From NCBI GenBank assembly GCA_902489255.1, contig CABTZF010000004.1:1-63541 (forward strand): 63,541 bases of DNA. Reading direction: 5' to 3'. Below, piece by piece: positions 17,625 to 26,745 of this stretch. A program made the position numbers and the translations under genes. Source of the DNA: an uncultured Peptoniphilus sp. GTDB taxonomy: Bacteria; Bacillota; Clostridia; Tissierellales; Peptoniphilaceae. Under the pieces are notes generated by a model. That model made no database searches, was not told the origin of the DNA, and was given only the letters and a program-made list of their open reading frames with translations. Within the stretch, counting starts at the first letter, position 1, and each line of letters starts with the position of its first letter.

Positions 17625-18742
17625 TTCTTATAATCCTCCAATACCTTCTTATAGATTTCAAATTGAGTCTTCCCCATAGCCTTGTAAGAAAATTTTTCCT
17701 CAACAAGCTTATGGATGTTCATTCCCAATTCTTTTAATTTATCCTTATCATTATATAGGTCTAAAATTTTTCTGCTAAGTTTTTTATAATCATGGACATC
17801 AATTAAATATCCGCTTTCATCATCAATTATCAGCTTAGAAATTCCGCCGACATTTGTGCATATGCTTGGAACATCCATAAGGGCCGCCTCTAAAATTACA
17901 TAAGGAAAAGACTCGGAAATGCTTGTCAATACATTTAAATCAATGGCATTAAAAAAAGAGTAATTATCTTTTACAAAGCCTAAAAAATATATATTCTTTT
18001 CAAAGCCCTTGCACTCTTTTAATAAATTTTCCCTTTCTTCTCCATCTCCGGCAATAAGAAATAAAATATCTGTATTTTCTTTTAATACTTCCTTTGCCGC
18101 CCTAATAAAACATTCATGATCTTTAACCTTATCAAGCCTTGCTGCAATCCCTACTATAAACTCTCCATTATAATAAATTTTGTATCTGTCAAGAAAAGTT
18201 TCTTTTGGAATATAGGCAAATTTTTTGTCATTCTCTATGCCATTGTAAAGAACATAAATTTTTTCTTTATCAAATTTTCTTTCCACCAGCATACTTTTAA
18301 AATTATCAGAAACTGTAATATAATAATCAAAAGATTTTAAGGCAAATTTATTTAATGTAGTAAAAACTAAGTTTTTATAAAAAGAATCCTTAAAATCCAA
18401 TTTATAATCAGAATGAATTGTAGTTATAAAAGGTAAATTAATATGTTTTTTTAGAAACATAGCTATAAAATTTGCCCTTGCCCCGTGAGCGTGGACAATA
18501 TCATATTTTTCCCTTTCAATCTCTTCTCTTAATTTTTTAACAACGGACATATCAGACCTGGATTTTTGAGGAAAGACTTTAATATCAAATCCCAAATCCT
18601 TAGCCTCATCATAAAAAGAATCTTTAATAAAGCATATTATTCTTGCATCTACAAGATTTTCTATACCCTTCATTAAAGAGAAAATATGAGTTTTAGCTCC
18701 GCCTGTATCTCCGCCGCTAATTAAATGGAGAACTTTTATCAT
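17621..18742 (-). CDS. GT4-family glycosyltransferase
   Basis: A GT-B retaining glycosyltransferase of 373 residues. The N-terminus, HLISGGDTGGAKTH, is the acceptor/donor glycine-rich loop, and the C-terminal domain has GIAARLDKVKDHE, GDGEER and the ExxxxE-type motif SISESFPYVILEAA. It transfers a sugar from a nucleotide donor in the cytoplasm. As first gene of the operon with DUF4330, a small membrane protein, an O-antigen-ligase-family protein and CsaB, it probably builds the repeat unit that CsaB pyruvylates. Confidence 0.9.
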   Translation of the reverse strand: MIKVLHLISGGDTGGAKTHIFSLMKGIENLVDARIICFIKDSFYDEAKDLGFDIKVFPQKSRSDMSVVKKLREEIEREKYDIVHAHGARANFIAMFLKKHINLPFITTIHSDYKLDFKDSFYKNLVFTTLNKFALKSFDYYITVSDNFKSMLVERKFDKEKIYVLYNGIENDKKFAYIPKETFLDRYKIYYNGEFIVGIAARLDKVKDHECFIRAAKEVLKENTDILFLIAGDGEERENLLKECKGFEKNIYFLGFVKDNYSFFNAIDLNVLTSISESFPYVILEAALMDVPSICTNVGGISKLIIDDESGYLIDVHDYKKLSRKILDLYNDKDKLKELGMNIHKLVEEKFSYKAMGKTQFEIYKKVLEDYKK

Positions 18743-18802
18743 AACTCTCCTCCTTACTCACTTAAGTATATAATAAAATCTTATTTATTTGTAGTCTTTT
18801 AT

Positions 18803-18829
18803 TAAAAAAAGGTCCAATTTAATGGACCC
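18803..18829 (-). terminator. Terminator after the nitroreductase
   Basis: GGTCCA and TGGACC form a stem; on the minus strand it is followed by TTTTTTT. Confidence 0.75.
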
Positions 18830-18841
18830 ATAAATACATAT

Positions 18842-19417
18842 TCACTTTACTATACTAACTCTCATATCTATATCGGTTTCTTTTTCTTTAGCTTCAGGTT
18901 CTTCAACAATTCCTCCAAAAACCATTTGAGCCAAAATTTTATAATTATCCTCAAGACCAAACTTTTCCTTTACTCTATTATCTATTATGGGATTATAATG
19001 TTGTAATGAAGCTCCTATCCCCAACTCTCTTAAACCTTCCCAAATTGAAATTTGTAACATACCGTTGGCTTGCTCTGCCCAAGAAGAAATTCTATCTGCA
19101 TAAGTTGGATATTTTTCTTGCTTAGATTTAACAACATTTTCATCAATTGAGAAAATTATAGTTCCATATCCATTTTTAAATGAATCAATTTTTTCTCTTT
19201 TAACCTTTCCATTAAATATATCAAAAATTGTATCCCAAAGTTCATCATGTCTTTTTCCTGTGAATATGGTAAGTCTTTGGCTCTTCATATTAAAAGCGTC
19301 CGGTACCAGTTCAGTTGTTTCTTTTATAAAATCTATAAGCTTTTCTTCCTTGACTGGTAAAGTCTTATTTATATTATAGTATGTTCTTCTATTTTTTAAT
19401 ATTTCTAATGTTTTCAT
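18842..19417 (-). CDS. Nitroreductase-family flavoprotein
   Basis: This 191-residue FMN-dependent protein belongs to the nitroreductase fold, in the short YdfN/HBN1-like group. The N-terminal NRRTYYNINK (substituting for RRSxRxF), a central SSWAEQANGMLQIS helix, and GLRELGIGASLQHYNP followed by QMVFGG are family landmarks. It reduces quinones, flavins or nitro compounds with NAD(P)H in the cytoplasm; the natural substrate is unknown. It is monocistronic, divergent from carB. Confidence 0.88.
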   Translation of the reverse strand: MKTLEILKNRRTYYNINKTLPVKEEKLIDFIKETTELVPDAFNMKSQRLTIFTGKRHDELWDTIFDIFNGKVKREKIDSFKNGYGTIIFSIDENVVKSKQEKYPTYADRISSWAEQANGMLQISIWEGLRELGIGASLQHYNPIIDNRVKEKFGLEDNYKILAQMVFGGIVEEPEAKEKETDIDMRVSIVK

Positions 19418-19570
19418 CTAAATCCTCCTAAAGTTTTTTATTTATTTTTATCTATTAAAATTTTTATACCCAAAAATTCCTAAGATCAAAAATCAGTTTA
19501 ATATTTAATAAAAAAAGCTTGCATTTTTTATTAATTAATGATTAAATATATTAGATAAAAATTTATAGGT

Positions 19571-19626
19571 GAAAATCAGTCCAAGAGTTGGACAAGTCAT
19601 GACCCTTGGTTCATGATTTTTTTTTG
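19571..19626 (+). promoter_or_regulatory. carB leader: hairpin plus intrinsic terminator (attenuator candidate)
   Basis: GTCCAA-GAG-TTGGAC (hairpin) is followed by TCATGA...TCATGA and nine T, a terminator lying 25 bases before the carB start. The upstream neighbour is on the other strand, so this terminator can only act on carB's own transcript. CCAAG at 19581 can instead pair with CTTGG at 19605, giving mutually exclusive folds. The CAGTCCA segment resembles one side of a PyrR-binding loop, but the loop itself does not match well, so the ligand is unassigned. A promoter TTGCAT-17-TTAAAT lies upstream near 19520-19550. Confidence 0.65.
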
Positions 19627-19649
19627 AGCATTTTTAAAGGGAGGAATAT

Positions 19650-22600
19650 ATGCCTAAAAAATCTATTAAAAAAACTCTAGTTATAGGGTCAGGTCCGATT
19701 GTTATAGGTCAAGCTGCTGAATTTGATTATTCAGGTACTCAAGCTCTTGAAGCCTTAAGAAGTGAAGGTATTGAAACTGTCCTTATAAATTCTAATCCTG
19801 CAACTATTATGACTGATAAGGAAATGGCAGACAAAATTTATATTGAACCAATAACTGATGATTTTATCGAAAAAATTATAAAAAAAGAAAAACCTGACAG
19901 TTTGTTGGCTGCAATGGGCGGTCAAACCGGTCTTAATATGGCAATGAAACTTCACGAAGAAGGAATTCTGGATAAATATAATATAGAAATTATAGGAACT
20001 GATATTGAAGCCATAAAAAAAGGAGAAGACAGGGACATCTTTCGTCAAACAATGAAAAAAATAAAACAGCCCCTTGTTGAATCTGAAATAGTAAATACTA
20101 TGGAAGAAGGTCGTAAAATGGCTAAAAAAATTGGCTTTCCCCTTGTTGTTCGTCCCGCCTATACCTTAGGAGGAACTGGAGGTGGCTTTGCCAATAATGA
20201 AGAAGAGTTGGAGGAAATATTAAAACACGGTCTTTCTCTTTCTCCTGTATCCCAAGTACTTTTAGAAAAATCAATTAAAGGCTACATGGAAATAGAATTT
20301 GAAGTTATTCGTGACGGGGCAGGTAATTCTCTTATTGTCTGTGATATGGAAAATGTTGATCCGGTAGGTGTTCATACAGGTGATTCTATAGTTGTTGCTC
20401 CCTGTCAAAGTCTTAATAAAGAAGTGCTCGATAAATTAAAAAAAGCCTCCATTGATATAGTCAATGAAGTGGGAGTTAAAGGAGCTTGCAATGTTCAACT
20501 GGCTCTTAATCCAAAAACTTATGATTATTTTGTAATTGAAATTAATCCCAGAGTATCACGTTCATCAGCTCTTGCATCTAAGGCCACAGGATATCCGATA
20601 GCAAAAGTTGCTACAAAAATTGCTACAGGTTTGAATCTTGATGAAATAAAAACTCCTGATGGCGGAAATTTGCTTAACTTTTCTCCTAAGCCTGATTATG
20701 TTGTTGTTAAATTTCCAAAATGGCCCTTTGATAAATTCAAATTTGCAAAAAGAAAATTAGGAACTAAAATGATGGCAACCGGAGAAGTTATGGCTATTGG
20801 AAGCTCATTTGAAGAAGCTTTGTTAAAGGGTGTCCGTTCACTTGAAATTAAAAAATATTCTTTAGAAAATGAATTTTCAAGCGAAAAAACCTTGGATGAA
20901 TTAAAAACAAGGATAGAATTTGCCGATGATGAAAGAATTTTTGATATGGCTGAAATTTTACGCCGTGGTTATGATATTAAGGAAGTTGAAAAGGCGACAG
21001 GAATTGTTCCTTATTTTGTAGAAAAAATTAAATGGATTGTTGACCAGGAAGAAAAATTAAAGAAAATGTCTTTGGAAGATTTAGACGAAGTTTATTTAAG
21101 AGAACTTAAGGAACACGGTTTTGCAGATAAGGCTCTTGCAAAATTTCTAAAAACTACTGAAGATACTATTAGAGATTTAAGAAAAAAATTAAATATCCTT
21201 CCATCATATATAGCAGTAGATACCAGCCATTTTAGAGATAAGCCGTCTTACTATTATTCTTCATATAAAACTAAGGCTGATATAAGTACAAATGACAGCA
21301 AAAAAGTTGTTGTCCTCGGTGCAGGTCCAATAAGAATCGGCCAAGGAATTGAATTTGACTATGCTTCTGTCCATGCTATTAAATCATTAGAAAATTTGGG
21401 TCTAACTACAATAATAATTAATAATAATCCTGAAACTGTATCCACAGACTTTGATATATCGGACAAATTATATTTTGAGCCTGAAACAGAAGAAGATGTG
21501 CTTAATATTTTAGATATTGAGAAACCTTATGGAGTAATTTTGCAGTTTGGTGGACAAACGGCTATTAAATTAGCAGAATTTTTAGCTTCTAAAAATATTA
21601 ATATCCTTGGAACAAACTTTGATAATATTGATAAGGCTGAAGATAGAGAAAGATTTGAAGACCTATTAAATTCTCTTGGCATAAATAGACCTAAGGGAGC
21701 AGGAGTTTGGTCCGTTGAAGAAGGGCTTAAAATTGCAAGAAAATTAAAATATCCTCTGCTTATCCGTCCCTCTTATGTCCTAGGCGGTCAAGGTATGGAA
21801 ATAACCCACGATGAAAACCAATTAAGAAAATATTTGGAAGATGCCTTTGAAAGAGATAATAAAAATCCCGTTCTTATCGATAAATATTTACTGGGCAGAG
21901 AAATTGAAGTTGATGCAATTTGTGACGGAAAGGATGTATTAATCCCGGGAATTATGGAACACCTAGAAAGGGCCGGAGTTCATTCAGGGGATTCAATTTC
22001 AATTTATCCTTCTTATGATCTTAGCAAATCAAGTAAAGAAAAAATTTTAGATTATACAAGAAAAATTGCCAAAGGTTTAAAAGCTCTCGGTATGATAAAT
22101 ATTCAATTCATTGAATATAAGGATGATATTTATATTATTGAAGTTAACCCTAGGGCTTCAAGAACAGTTCCTTATATTTCTAAAGTTTCAGGAATTCCAA
22201 TTGTTGATCTTGCTACTCGTGCCATTATGGGAGAAAAAATTATTGATATGGGCTATGGTAGCGGAATCTATAAGGAACCCAACCTATACGCAGTAAAGGT
22301 ACCGGTCTTTTCAATGGCAAAACTTGCCAGAGTAGAAATTTCTCTTGGACCGGAAATGAAATCTACAGGTGAAGTTTTAGGAATTGGAAAAACTTTATCA
22401 GAAGCTCTTTACAAGGGATTTTTGGCAGCAGGCACCTCTATGGAAGATGACAATAAAAAAGTTCTTGCAACAATTAATGATAATGATAAAAAAGAATTCC
22501 TATCCACCGCAAAAATCATGAATAGTTTAGGCTATACTTTCTTAGCCACAGAAGGAACGGCGAAGCTCTTAAAAGACAATAATATACCTGTGGAAAAAGT

Positions 22601-22853
22601 AAACAGAATTGGTGAAGAAAAACCTAATATTCTTGATGTTATAGAAAATAATCAAGTAGACCTGGTTGTAAATACTCCAACAAAGGGTGGAGATTCAAGA
22701 CGTGACGGCTTTAAAATAAGAAGAACTGCAATAGAATATGGTGTTGATATTGTTACAAGTCTTGATACCCTTCTAGCGAGAGTTACAGTTAAAAGTAAAG
22801 GCTATGAAGAAAATAAATTAAATATTTATGAACTTTCTGAATTGGGAAAATAA
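19650..22853 (+). CDS. carB: Carbamoyl-phosphate synthase large subunit
   Basis: CarB makes carbamoyl phosphate from bicarbonate, two ATP and ammonia, feeding pyrimidine and arginine synthesis. The 1067-residue length is complete: two homologous ATP-grasp halves, each opening with a GxGPIxIGQ-type loop (GSGPIVIGQ near 13; GAGPIRIGQ near 557), and a C-terminal MGS-like regulatory domain from about 935. It starts at ATG behind GGGAGG. No carA (glutaminase subunit) is adjacent in this window, so the partner must be elsewhere or ammonia is used directly. The leader holds a likely attenuator. Confidence 0.96.
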   Translation: MPKKSIKKTLVIGSGPIVIGQAAEFDYSGTQALEALRSEGIETVLINSNPATIMTDKEMADKIYIEPITDDFIEKIIKKEKPDSLLAAMGGQTGLNMAMKLHEEGILDKYNIEIIGTDIEAIKKGEDRDIFRQTMKKIKQPLVESEIVNTMEEGRKMAKKIGFPLVVRPAYTLGGTGGGFANNEEELEEILKHGLSLSPVSQVLLEKSIKGYMEIEFEVIRDGAGNSLIVCDMENVDPVGVHTGDSIVVAPCQSLNKEVLDKLKKASIDIVNEVGVKGACNVQLALNPKTYDYFVIEINPRVSRSSALASKATGYPIAKVATKIATGLNLDEIKTPDGGNLLNFSPKPDYVVVKFPKWPFDKFKFAKRKLGTKMMATGEVMAIGSSFEEALLKGVRSLEIKKYSLENEFSSEKTLDELKTRIEFADDERIFDMAEILRRGYDIKEVEKATGIVPYFVEKIKWIVDQEEKLKKMSLEDLDEVYLRELKEHGFADKALAKFLKTTEDTIRDLRKKLNILPSYIAVDTSHFRDKPSYYYSSYKTKADISTNDSKKVVVLGAGPIRIGQGIEFDYASVHAIKSLENLGLTTIIINNNPETVSTDFDISDKLYFEPETEEDVLNILDIEKPYGVILQFGGQTAIKLAEFLASKNINILGTNFDNIDKAEDRERFEDLLNSLGINRPKGAGVWSVEEGLKIARKLKYPLLIRPSYVLGGQGMEITHDENQLRKYLEDAFERDNKNPVLIDKYLLGREIEVDAICDGKDVLIPGIMEHLERAGVHSGDSISIYPSYDLSKSSKEKILDYTRKIAKGLKALGMINIQFIEYKDDIYIIEVNPRASRTVPYISKVSGIPIVDLATRAIMGEKIIDMGYGSGIYKEPNLYAVKVPVFSMAKLARVEISLGPEMKSTGEVLGIGKTLSEALYKGFLAAGTSMEDDNKKVLATINDNDKKEFLSTAKIMNSLGYTFLATEGTAKLLKDNNIPVEKVNRIGEEKPNILDVIENNQVDLVVNTPTKGGDSRRDGFKIRRTAIEYGVDIVTSLDTLLARVTVKSKGYEENKLNIYELSELGK

Positions 22854-23184
22854 TAAAATTTAATATACCTTTCATAAAATAAATATATAAGCTAAGAATC
22901 GGAACCTATAAATTCTATTCCTATCCGACTATTAATTAATATTAGTTTTAATTAACCTTAGATATTCAATCTATTTAAAAGATATAGAATGCAACAGTAT
23001 AAAATAAAAACTATATTTTAATTAATATTTTCGTAAATAATCAACTTTAAAACCCCAAAGATTAACTTACTTTAACTTAATCCATGGGGTTTTATATATT
23101 TTTTAAACTTATGAAACTATTTTAATATTAATAATTTATATCCAAAATTTTGTGTTATTTTTTATTGATATAGTAATTTTTTTT
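22854..23184. other. Intergenic region between carB and the amidase gene
   Basis: About 330 bases without a gene. It holds the terminator at 23049-23094 and a weak TCGGA/TCCGA stem near 22896-22930. Nothing else could be supported. Confidence 0.5.
23049..23094. terminator. Bidirectional terminator between carB and the amidase gene
   Basis: AAAACCCCAaaGATTAA pairs with TTAATCcaTGGGGTTTT across a short loop, flanked by T-rich sequence on the plus strand and A-rich on the other side. Confidence 0.75.
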
Positions 23185-23979
23185 CTATAAACTTCTATTT
23201 ATTCTAGTCTGCTTATAGGGGAAATTTTTTCTTGCTTCCATAAGCAAGTCACTTTTTATATTAAAAACTTCTACACTTTCTCCTTCCCCCATATCCAAAA
23301 GAACTTCTCCATAGGGGGATGTTATCATGGAATGAGCCCAAGCATTTTTTGACAGTTCCCTATCCCTTGCTACTGAGGGAGATATTATAAAACATTGAGT
23401 ATCCATGCCTCTTGCCCTATTAACAAGCTCCCAAAATCTTTTGCCTGTTTTTATCAAAAATGTTGACGGCATAAAAATAACTTCTGCTCCAAAATCCACA
23501 AAAGTCTGAAAGATTTCCGGAAATCTTGAATCATAACAAATACATAAGCCGCAATTTGCAAATTCCGTTTGAAAAACCCCTAGGGTTTTTCCGGCTGAAA
23601 TATTTTCAGATTCTTTAAATCCTTCAATGTCAAAAAGATTTATTTTTGAATAAGTAAAAATTTCTTTTCCTTCCCTGTTAAATACAAAGGATTTATTGAA
23701 TATTTTTTCACCTTCAGTAATTGGAATAGATCCTCCAATCAAATATATACCATGCTTTTTGGCAAGTTCTTTCATCAAACTATAGGACCTTCCATTTTCC
23801 TTCTCTTGGAATTTTACAAAATATGAATTTTGATATGGACAATTCCACATTTCAGGAAGGGAAATAATATCTGCACCTTGTTGAGCAGCTTTTCCAATTA
23901 ACTCTTCCATCTTTTTTAAGTTATAATCTTTATCTCCCTTTGATGCAATTTGTATCATTCCAATTTTAAAATCTTTCAT
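23185..23979 (-). CDS. Carbon-nitrogen hydrolase (nitrilase superfamily, omega-amidase-like)
   Basis: This 264-residue cytosolic amidase has the nitrilase Glu-Lys-Cys triad: E43 in LPEMWNCPY, K112 in YSKINLFDIEG and C148 in CICYDSRFPE. The spacing and the LPEMWNCPY/CYDxRFPE motifs match the Nit2/omega-amidase branch, which hydrolyses alpha-ketoglutaramate, alpha-ketosuccinamate or related deaminated-amide repair products. Its stop lies 9 bases downstream of uppP's end region, so the two genes may be co-transcribed (uppP first). Confidence 0.92.
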   Translation of the reverse strand: MKDFKIGMIQIASKGDKDYNLKKMEELIGKAAQQGADIISLPEMWNCPYQNSYFVKFQEKENGRSYSLMKELAKKHGIYLIGGSIPITEGEKIFNKSFVFNREGKEIFTYSKINLFDIEGFKESENISAGKTLGVFQTEFANCGLCICYDSRFPEIFQTFVDFGAEVIFMPSTFLIKTGKRFWELVNRARGMDTQCFIISPSVARDRELSKNAWAHSMITSPYGEVLLDMGEGESVEVFNIKSDLLMEARKNFPYKQTRINRSL

Positions 23980-23988
23980 TTTTTTCTC

Positions 23989-24852
23989 CTAGATAAATGT
24001 TACTAATAATACAATTATACCAAGAACAATCCTATAAAATCCAAAATATGTGAAATCATTATTTCTGATGTAGGCTAGAAATTTTTTAATTACAATTAGG
24101 GCAACAAAATATGATACCACGCTTCCAAGTAATATTAAAAACCATTGCCATAGGCTAAATGATAGACCGATTTTAAAAATTTTTAAAACTGTGGCCCCTA
24201 GCATCGTAGGTATAGCCAAATAAAAGGAAAATTTTGCAGCAGATGTTCTTGAACACCCTAAAAGCATAGCACCTATAATAGTTGCTGCAGATCTGGAAGT
24301 CCCCGGCACCATAGCCAAACATTGAAAAATTCCAATTAAAAATGCAGTCTTTATTGTAATATCTTCTAAGCTTTCATATTTAAAACTTACACTTTTATTT
24401 CTTTTTTCCATAAAAATTATTATAATTCCATAAAAAATCAGGGCAATAGCAACAGTAACTTCATTAAATAAATACTTGTCTATTAAATCATCAAATAAAA
24501 ATCCCAGCAGAGCAGCTGGCAAAAACCCAACAAGAATTTTTGCTATTAATCTCATTGTAGCTAAATCCCTCAGTTGAAATTTTTCTTTAAGGCTAAGATT
24601 ATTGTAGTCTGTACTGGGCTTTACCTTTAATTTACTTTTTGCTATTGGATTTAAGTCGTTAAAATATAAGTATAAAACTGATAAAATTGCTCCTAATTGA
24701 ATAATAACAAAAAATGCATTGGAAAATTCTTTTGGACTAAGTTCTATAAATTTTCCGCAAATTATTAAATGTCCTGTAGATGAAATTGGCAAAAATTCAG
24801 TTAGACCTTCTACAATAGCTAAAATTATAACTTTTATAATATCTAAAATCAT
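23989..24852 (-). CDS. uppP: Undecaprenyl-diphosphatase
   Basis: UppP (BacA) dephosphorylates undecaprenyl pyrophosphate on the membrane, recycling the lipid carrier for peptidoglycan and polysaccharide synthesis. The protein is 287 residues with about eight hydrophobic segments. The two catalytic motifs are seen: EGLTEFLPISSTGHL near 15-29 and PGTSRSAATI near 183-192. A GGAGG site precedes the ATG. It is followed after 9 bases by the amidase gene. The enzyme is a known source of bacitracin tolerance. Confidence 0.97.
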   Translation of the reverse strand: MILDIIKVIILAIVEGLTEFLPISSTGHLIICGKFIELSPKEFSNAFFVIIQLGAILSVLYLYFNDLNPIAKSKLKVKPSTDYNNLSLKEKFQLRDLATMRLIAKILVGFLPAALLGFLFDDLIDKYLFNEVTVAIALIFYGIIIIFMEKRNKSVSFKYESLEDITIKTAFLIGIFQCLAMVPGTSRSAATIIGAMLLGCSRTSAAKFSFYLAIPTMLGATVLKIFKIGLSFSLWQWFLILLGSVVSYFVALIVIKKFLAYIRNNDFTYFGFYRIVLGIIVLLVTFI

Positions 24853-24919
24853 TAAAACCTCCGTAGGTTTTTATTATACCATTTATAAATATAATTAAAT
24901 AGATTAATTTAAACATAGA

Positions 24920-24951
24920 AAAGAGGGTGAATTTTATTCTTGCCCTCTTTC
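24920..24951 (-). terminator. Terminator overlapping the dnaB stop codon
   Basis: AAGAGGG and CCCTCTT form a stem; the dnaB stop (24934-24936) is inside the loop, and a short T run follows on the minus strand. Confidence 0.7.
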
Positions 24952-26295
24952 TAAATTTAAAAATTTTGTAAATTCTTTCTTAAATACAAGTTCAACTGTG
25001 CCTGTAGGACCGTTTCTATGCTTTGCAATTATTAATTCACCAATATTCGGTTTTTCAGATTCTTCTTTATTATAATATTCATCCCTATATAAAAACATTA
25101 CAACATCCGAGTCCTGTTCTATGGCACCGGATTCTCTAAGGTCTGAAAGAATTGGTCTGTGGTCACTACGAAGTTCCGGTGCACGTGATAATTGTGAAAT
25201 TGCTAATACCGGAACTTCCAATTCTTTGGCTATAGCTTTTAAGTTTCTAGAAATTGTAGAAATCTCCTGTTGTCTTGATTCAACCCTTCCATTCATTTGC
25301 ATTAATTGTAAATAATCTATTACTACCAAATCAAGACCATTTTCCTGTTTCATTCTTCTGCACTTAGCCTTAAGTTCAATAGGACTTATGGCGGCAGTAT
25401 CATCAATTTGGATTTTCATATTTGAAATTATGGGCATAGTATTTATTATTTTTGTCCATTCATCTTCATTGAGATCTCCGGAAATTACTTTTTGCAAATC
25501 TACATGGGCATTTGACGAAATAATTCTCTGTACCAACTGGTTTCTACTCATTTCAAGAGAAAAAATTGCTACCTTTGCATCATTTTTTAGAGATGCATTA
25601 GTCGCAATATTTACCATCAGGGCGGTTTTCCCCATTGAAGGTCTTGCAGCTACAAGTATTAAATCCGATTTTTGAAGTCCTGAAAGTTTTCTATCTAAAT
25701 CTAAAAAACCGGTAGACAAGCCGGTTAGGCTTCCGGGATTTTGTGCTCTTTGTTCCATTTGACTGAAAGAGTCCAAAACAACTTCTTTTATGCTTACAAG
25801 TCCATGTCTGTTTGATTCTTCACTTATTTCAAAAATATCTTTTTGAGCAAGTTCTAAAAGTGCGGATGCTTTTGCTTCAGCTGAGTATGCCCTACTTATA
25901 ACTTTTGACGATGTTTCTATTAGTTGACGTAAAATAGATTTCTCCTTGATTATGTTTAAATAATATTTTGCGTTGGAGATGGCAGCTACAGATGAAGATA
26001 AATTTGCAAGATATACCGCCCCTCCAACTTCATCCAAAGAGTCTATTTTTGAAAGTTCTTCAGCTAAAGTAATAACATCGCAAGCTTCGTTTCGATTGTA
26101 CAAAGAAAGTATAGATGAATAAATCTTTTGGTGGGCAGGGGAATAAAAATCCTCCACTGAAATCATTTCAATGGATAAAGTTATAGCTTCCTTTGAAAGA
26201 AGCATAGCCCCAAGAGCTGATGTTTCCGCATCATTGTTATGGGGCGGAACTTTGAGATTTTCCATGTCCACTTCATTTAATTCAAGATTTTCCAT
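24934..26295 (-). CDS. dnaB: Replicative DNA helicase
   Basis: DnaB (453 residues; called DnaC in Bacillus) is the hexameric fork helicase. It has an N-terminal helical DnaG-interaction domain (about 15-115), a linker, and a RecA-like ATPase with Walker A ARPSMGKTA and Walker B LVVIDYLQL, then the DnaB-specific QLSRAPE and RESGAIEQDSD motifs. It is the last gene of the yybS-gdpP-rplI-dnaB operon and begins 3 bases after the rplI stop. No intein or truncation is seen. Confidence 0.98.
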   Translation of the reverse strand: MENLELNEVDMENLKVPPHNNDAETSALGAMLLSKEAITLSIEMISVEDFYSPAHQKIYSSILSLYNRNEACDVITLAEELSKIDSLDEVGGAVYLANLSSSVAAISNAKYYLNIIKEKSILRQLIETSSKVISRAYSAEAKASALLELAQKDIFEISEESNRHGLVSIKEVVLDSFSQMEQRAQNPGSLTGLSTGFLDLDRKLSGLQKSDLILVAARPSMGKTALMVNIATNASLKNDAKVAIFSLEMSRNQLVQRIISSNAHVDLQKVISGDLNEDEWTKIINTMPIISNMKIQIDDTAAISPIELKAKCRRMKQENGLDLVVIDYLQLMQMNGRVESRQQEISTISRNLKAIAKELEVPVLAISQLSRAPELRSDHRPILSDLRESGAIEQDSDVVMFLYRDEYYNKEESEKPNIGELIIAKHRNGPTGTVELVFKKEFTKFLNLERGQE

Positions 26296-26298
26296 AGT

Positions 26299-26745
26299 TT
26301 ACTCCGAATCAATTTCCACTTTTACTTGTGCAATAATTTGCGGATATAATTTTACATCAATAGTTCTGCTTCCAATTGTTTTTATATTCTCACTAAGATC
26401 AATCTTTTTTCTATCAATTTTTACTTTATAAGTTTTTTCTATCTCATCAGCTATGTCCTTTGAAGTTATTGCTCCAAATAATCTTCCGCCTTCCCCTGCC
26501 TTGGTAAAAATTGTAATTTTTGTACTTTCAAGTTTCTTTTTTAACCTTAGGGCTTCTTCCTTGTTTTGCTTTTCTTGTTCTTCTTCTAATTTCTTTTGTT
26601 CTTTCCATTTAAGAATATTTTCTTCAGTAGCTTCTATGGCAATTTTTCTTGGTATCAAATAATTTCTTGCGTAGCCGTCTTTTGCTTCCAAAAGACTTCC
26701 TTTTTTGCCTAGGTCTTTATTATCTTTTAACAGAATTATTTTCAT
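26299..26745 (-). CDS. rplI: 50S ribosomal protein L9
   Basis: L9 (148 residues) binds 23S rRNA near the L1 stalk and influences frame maintenance. The start MKIILLKDNKDLGKKG matches the family. Three ATGs occur in a row (26745, 26748, 26751) after AAGGAG; only the last, at 26745, has the usual 7-base spacing. The gene starts inside the 3' end of gdpP (26-base overlap), so its ribosome site is within gdpP and translation is probably coupled. The long central helix is rich in K and E. Confidence 0.97.
   Translation of the reverse strand: MKIILLKDNKDLGKKGSLLEAKDGYARNYLIPRKIAIEATEENILKWKEQKKLEEEQEKQNKEEALRLKKKLESTKITIFTKAGEGGRLFGAITSKDIADEIEKTYKVKIDRKKIDLSENIKTIGSRTIDVKLYPQIIAQVKVEIDSE

Noticed and set aside
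19571..19600. Firm PyrR-binding site before carB
   Set aside because: Only the 5' arm resembles the consensus; the conserved hexaloop and GGYU arm are missing, so only an attenuator candidate is reported.
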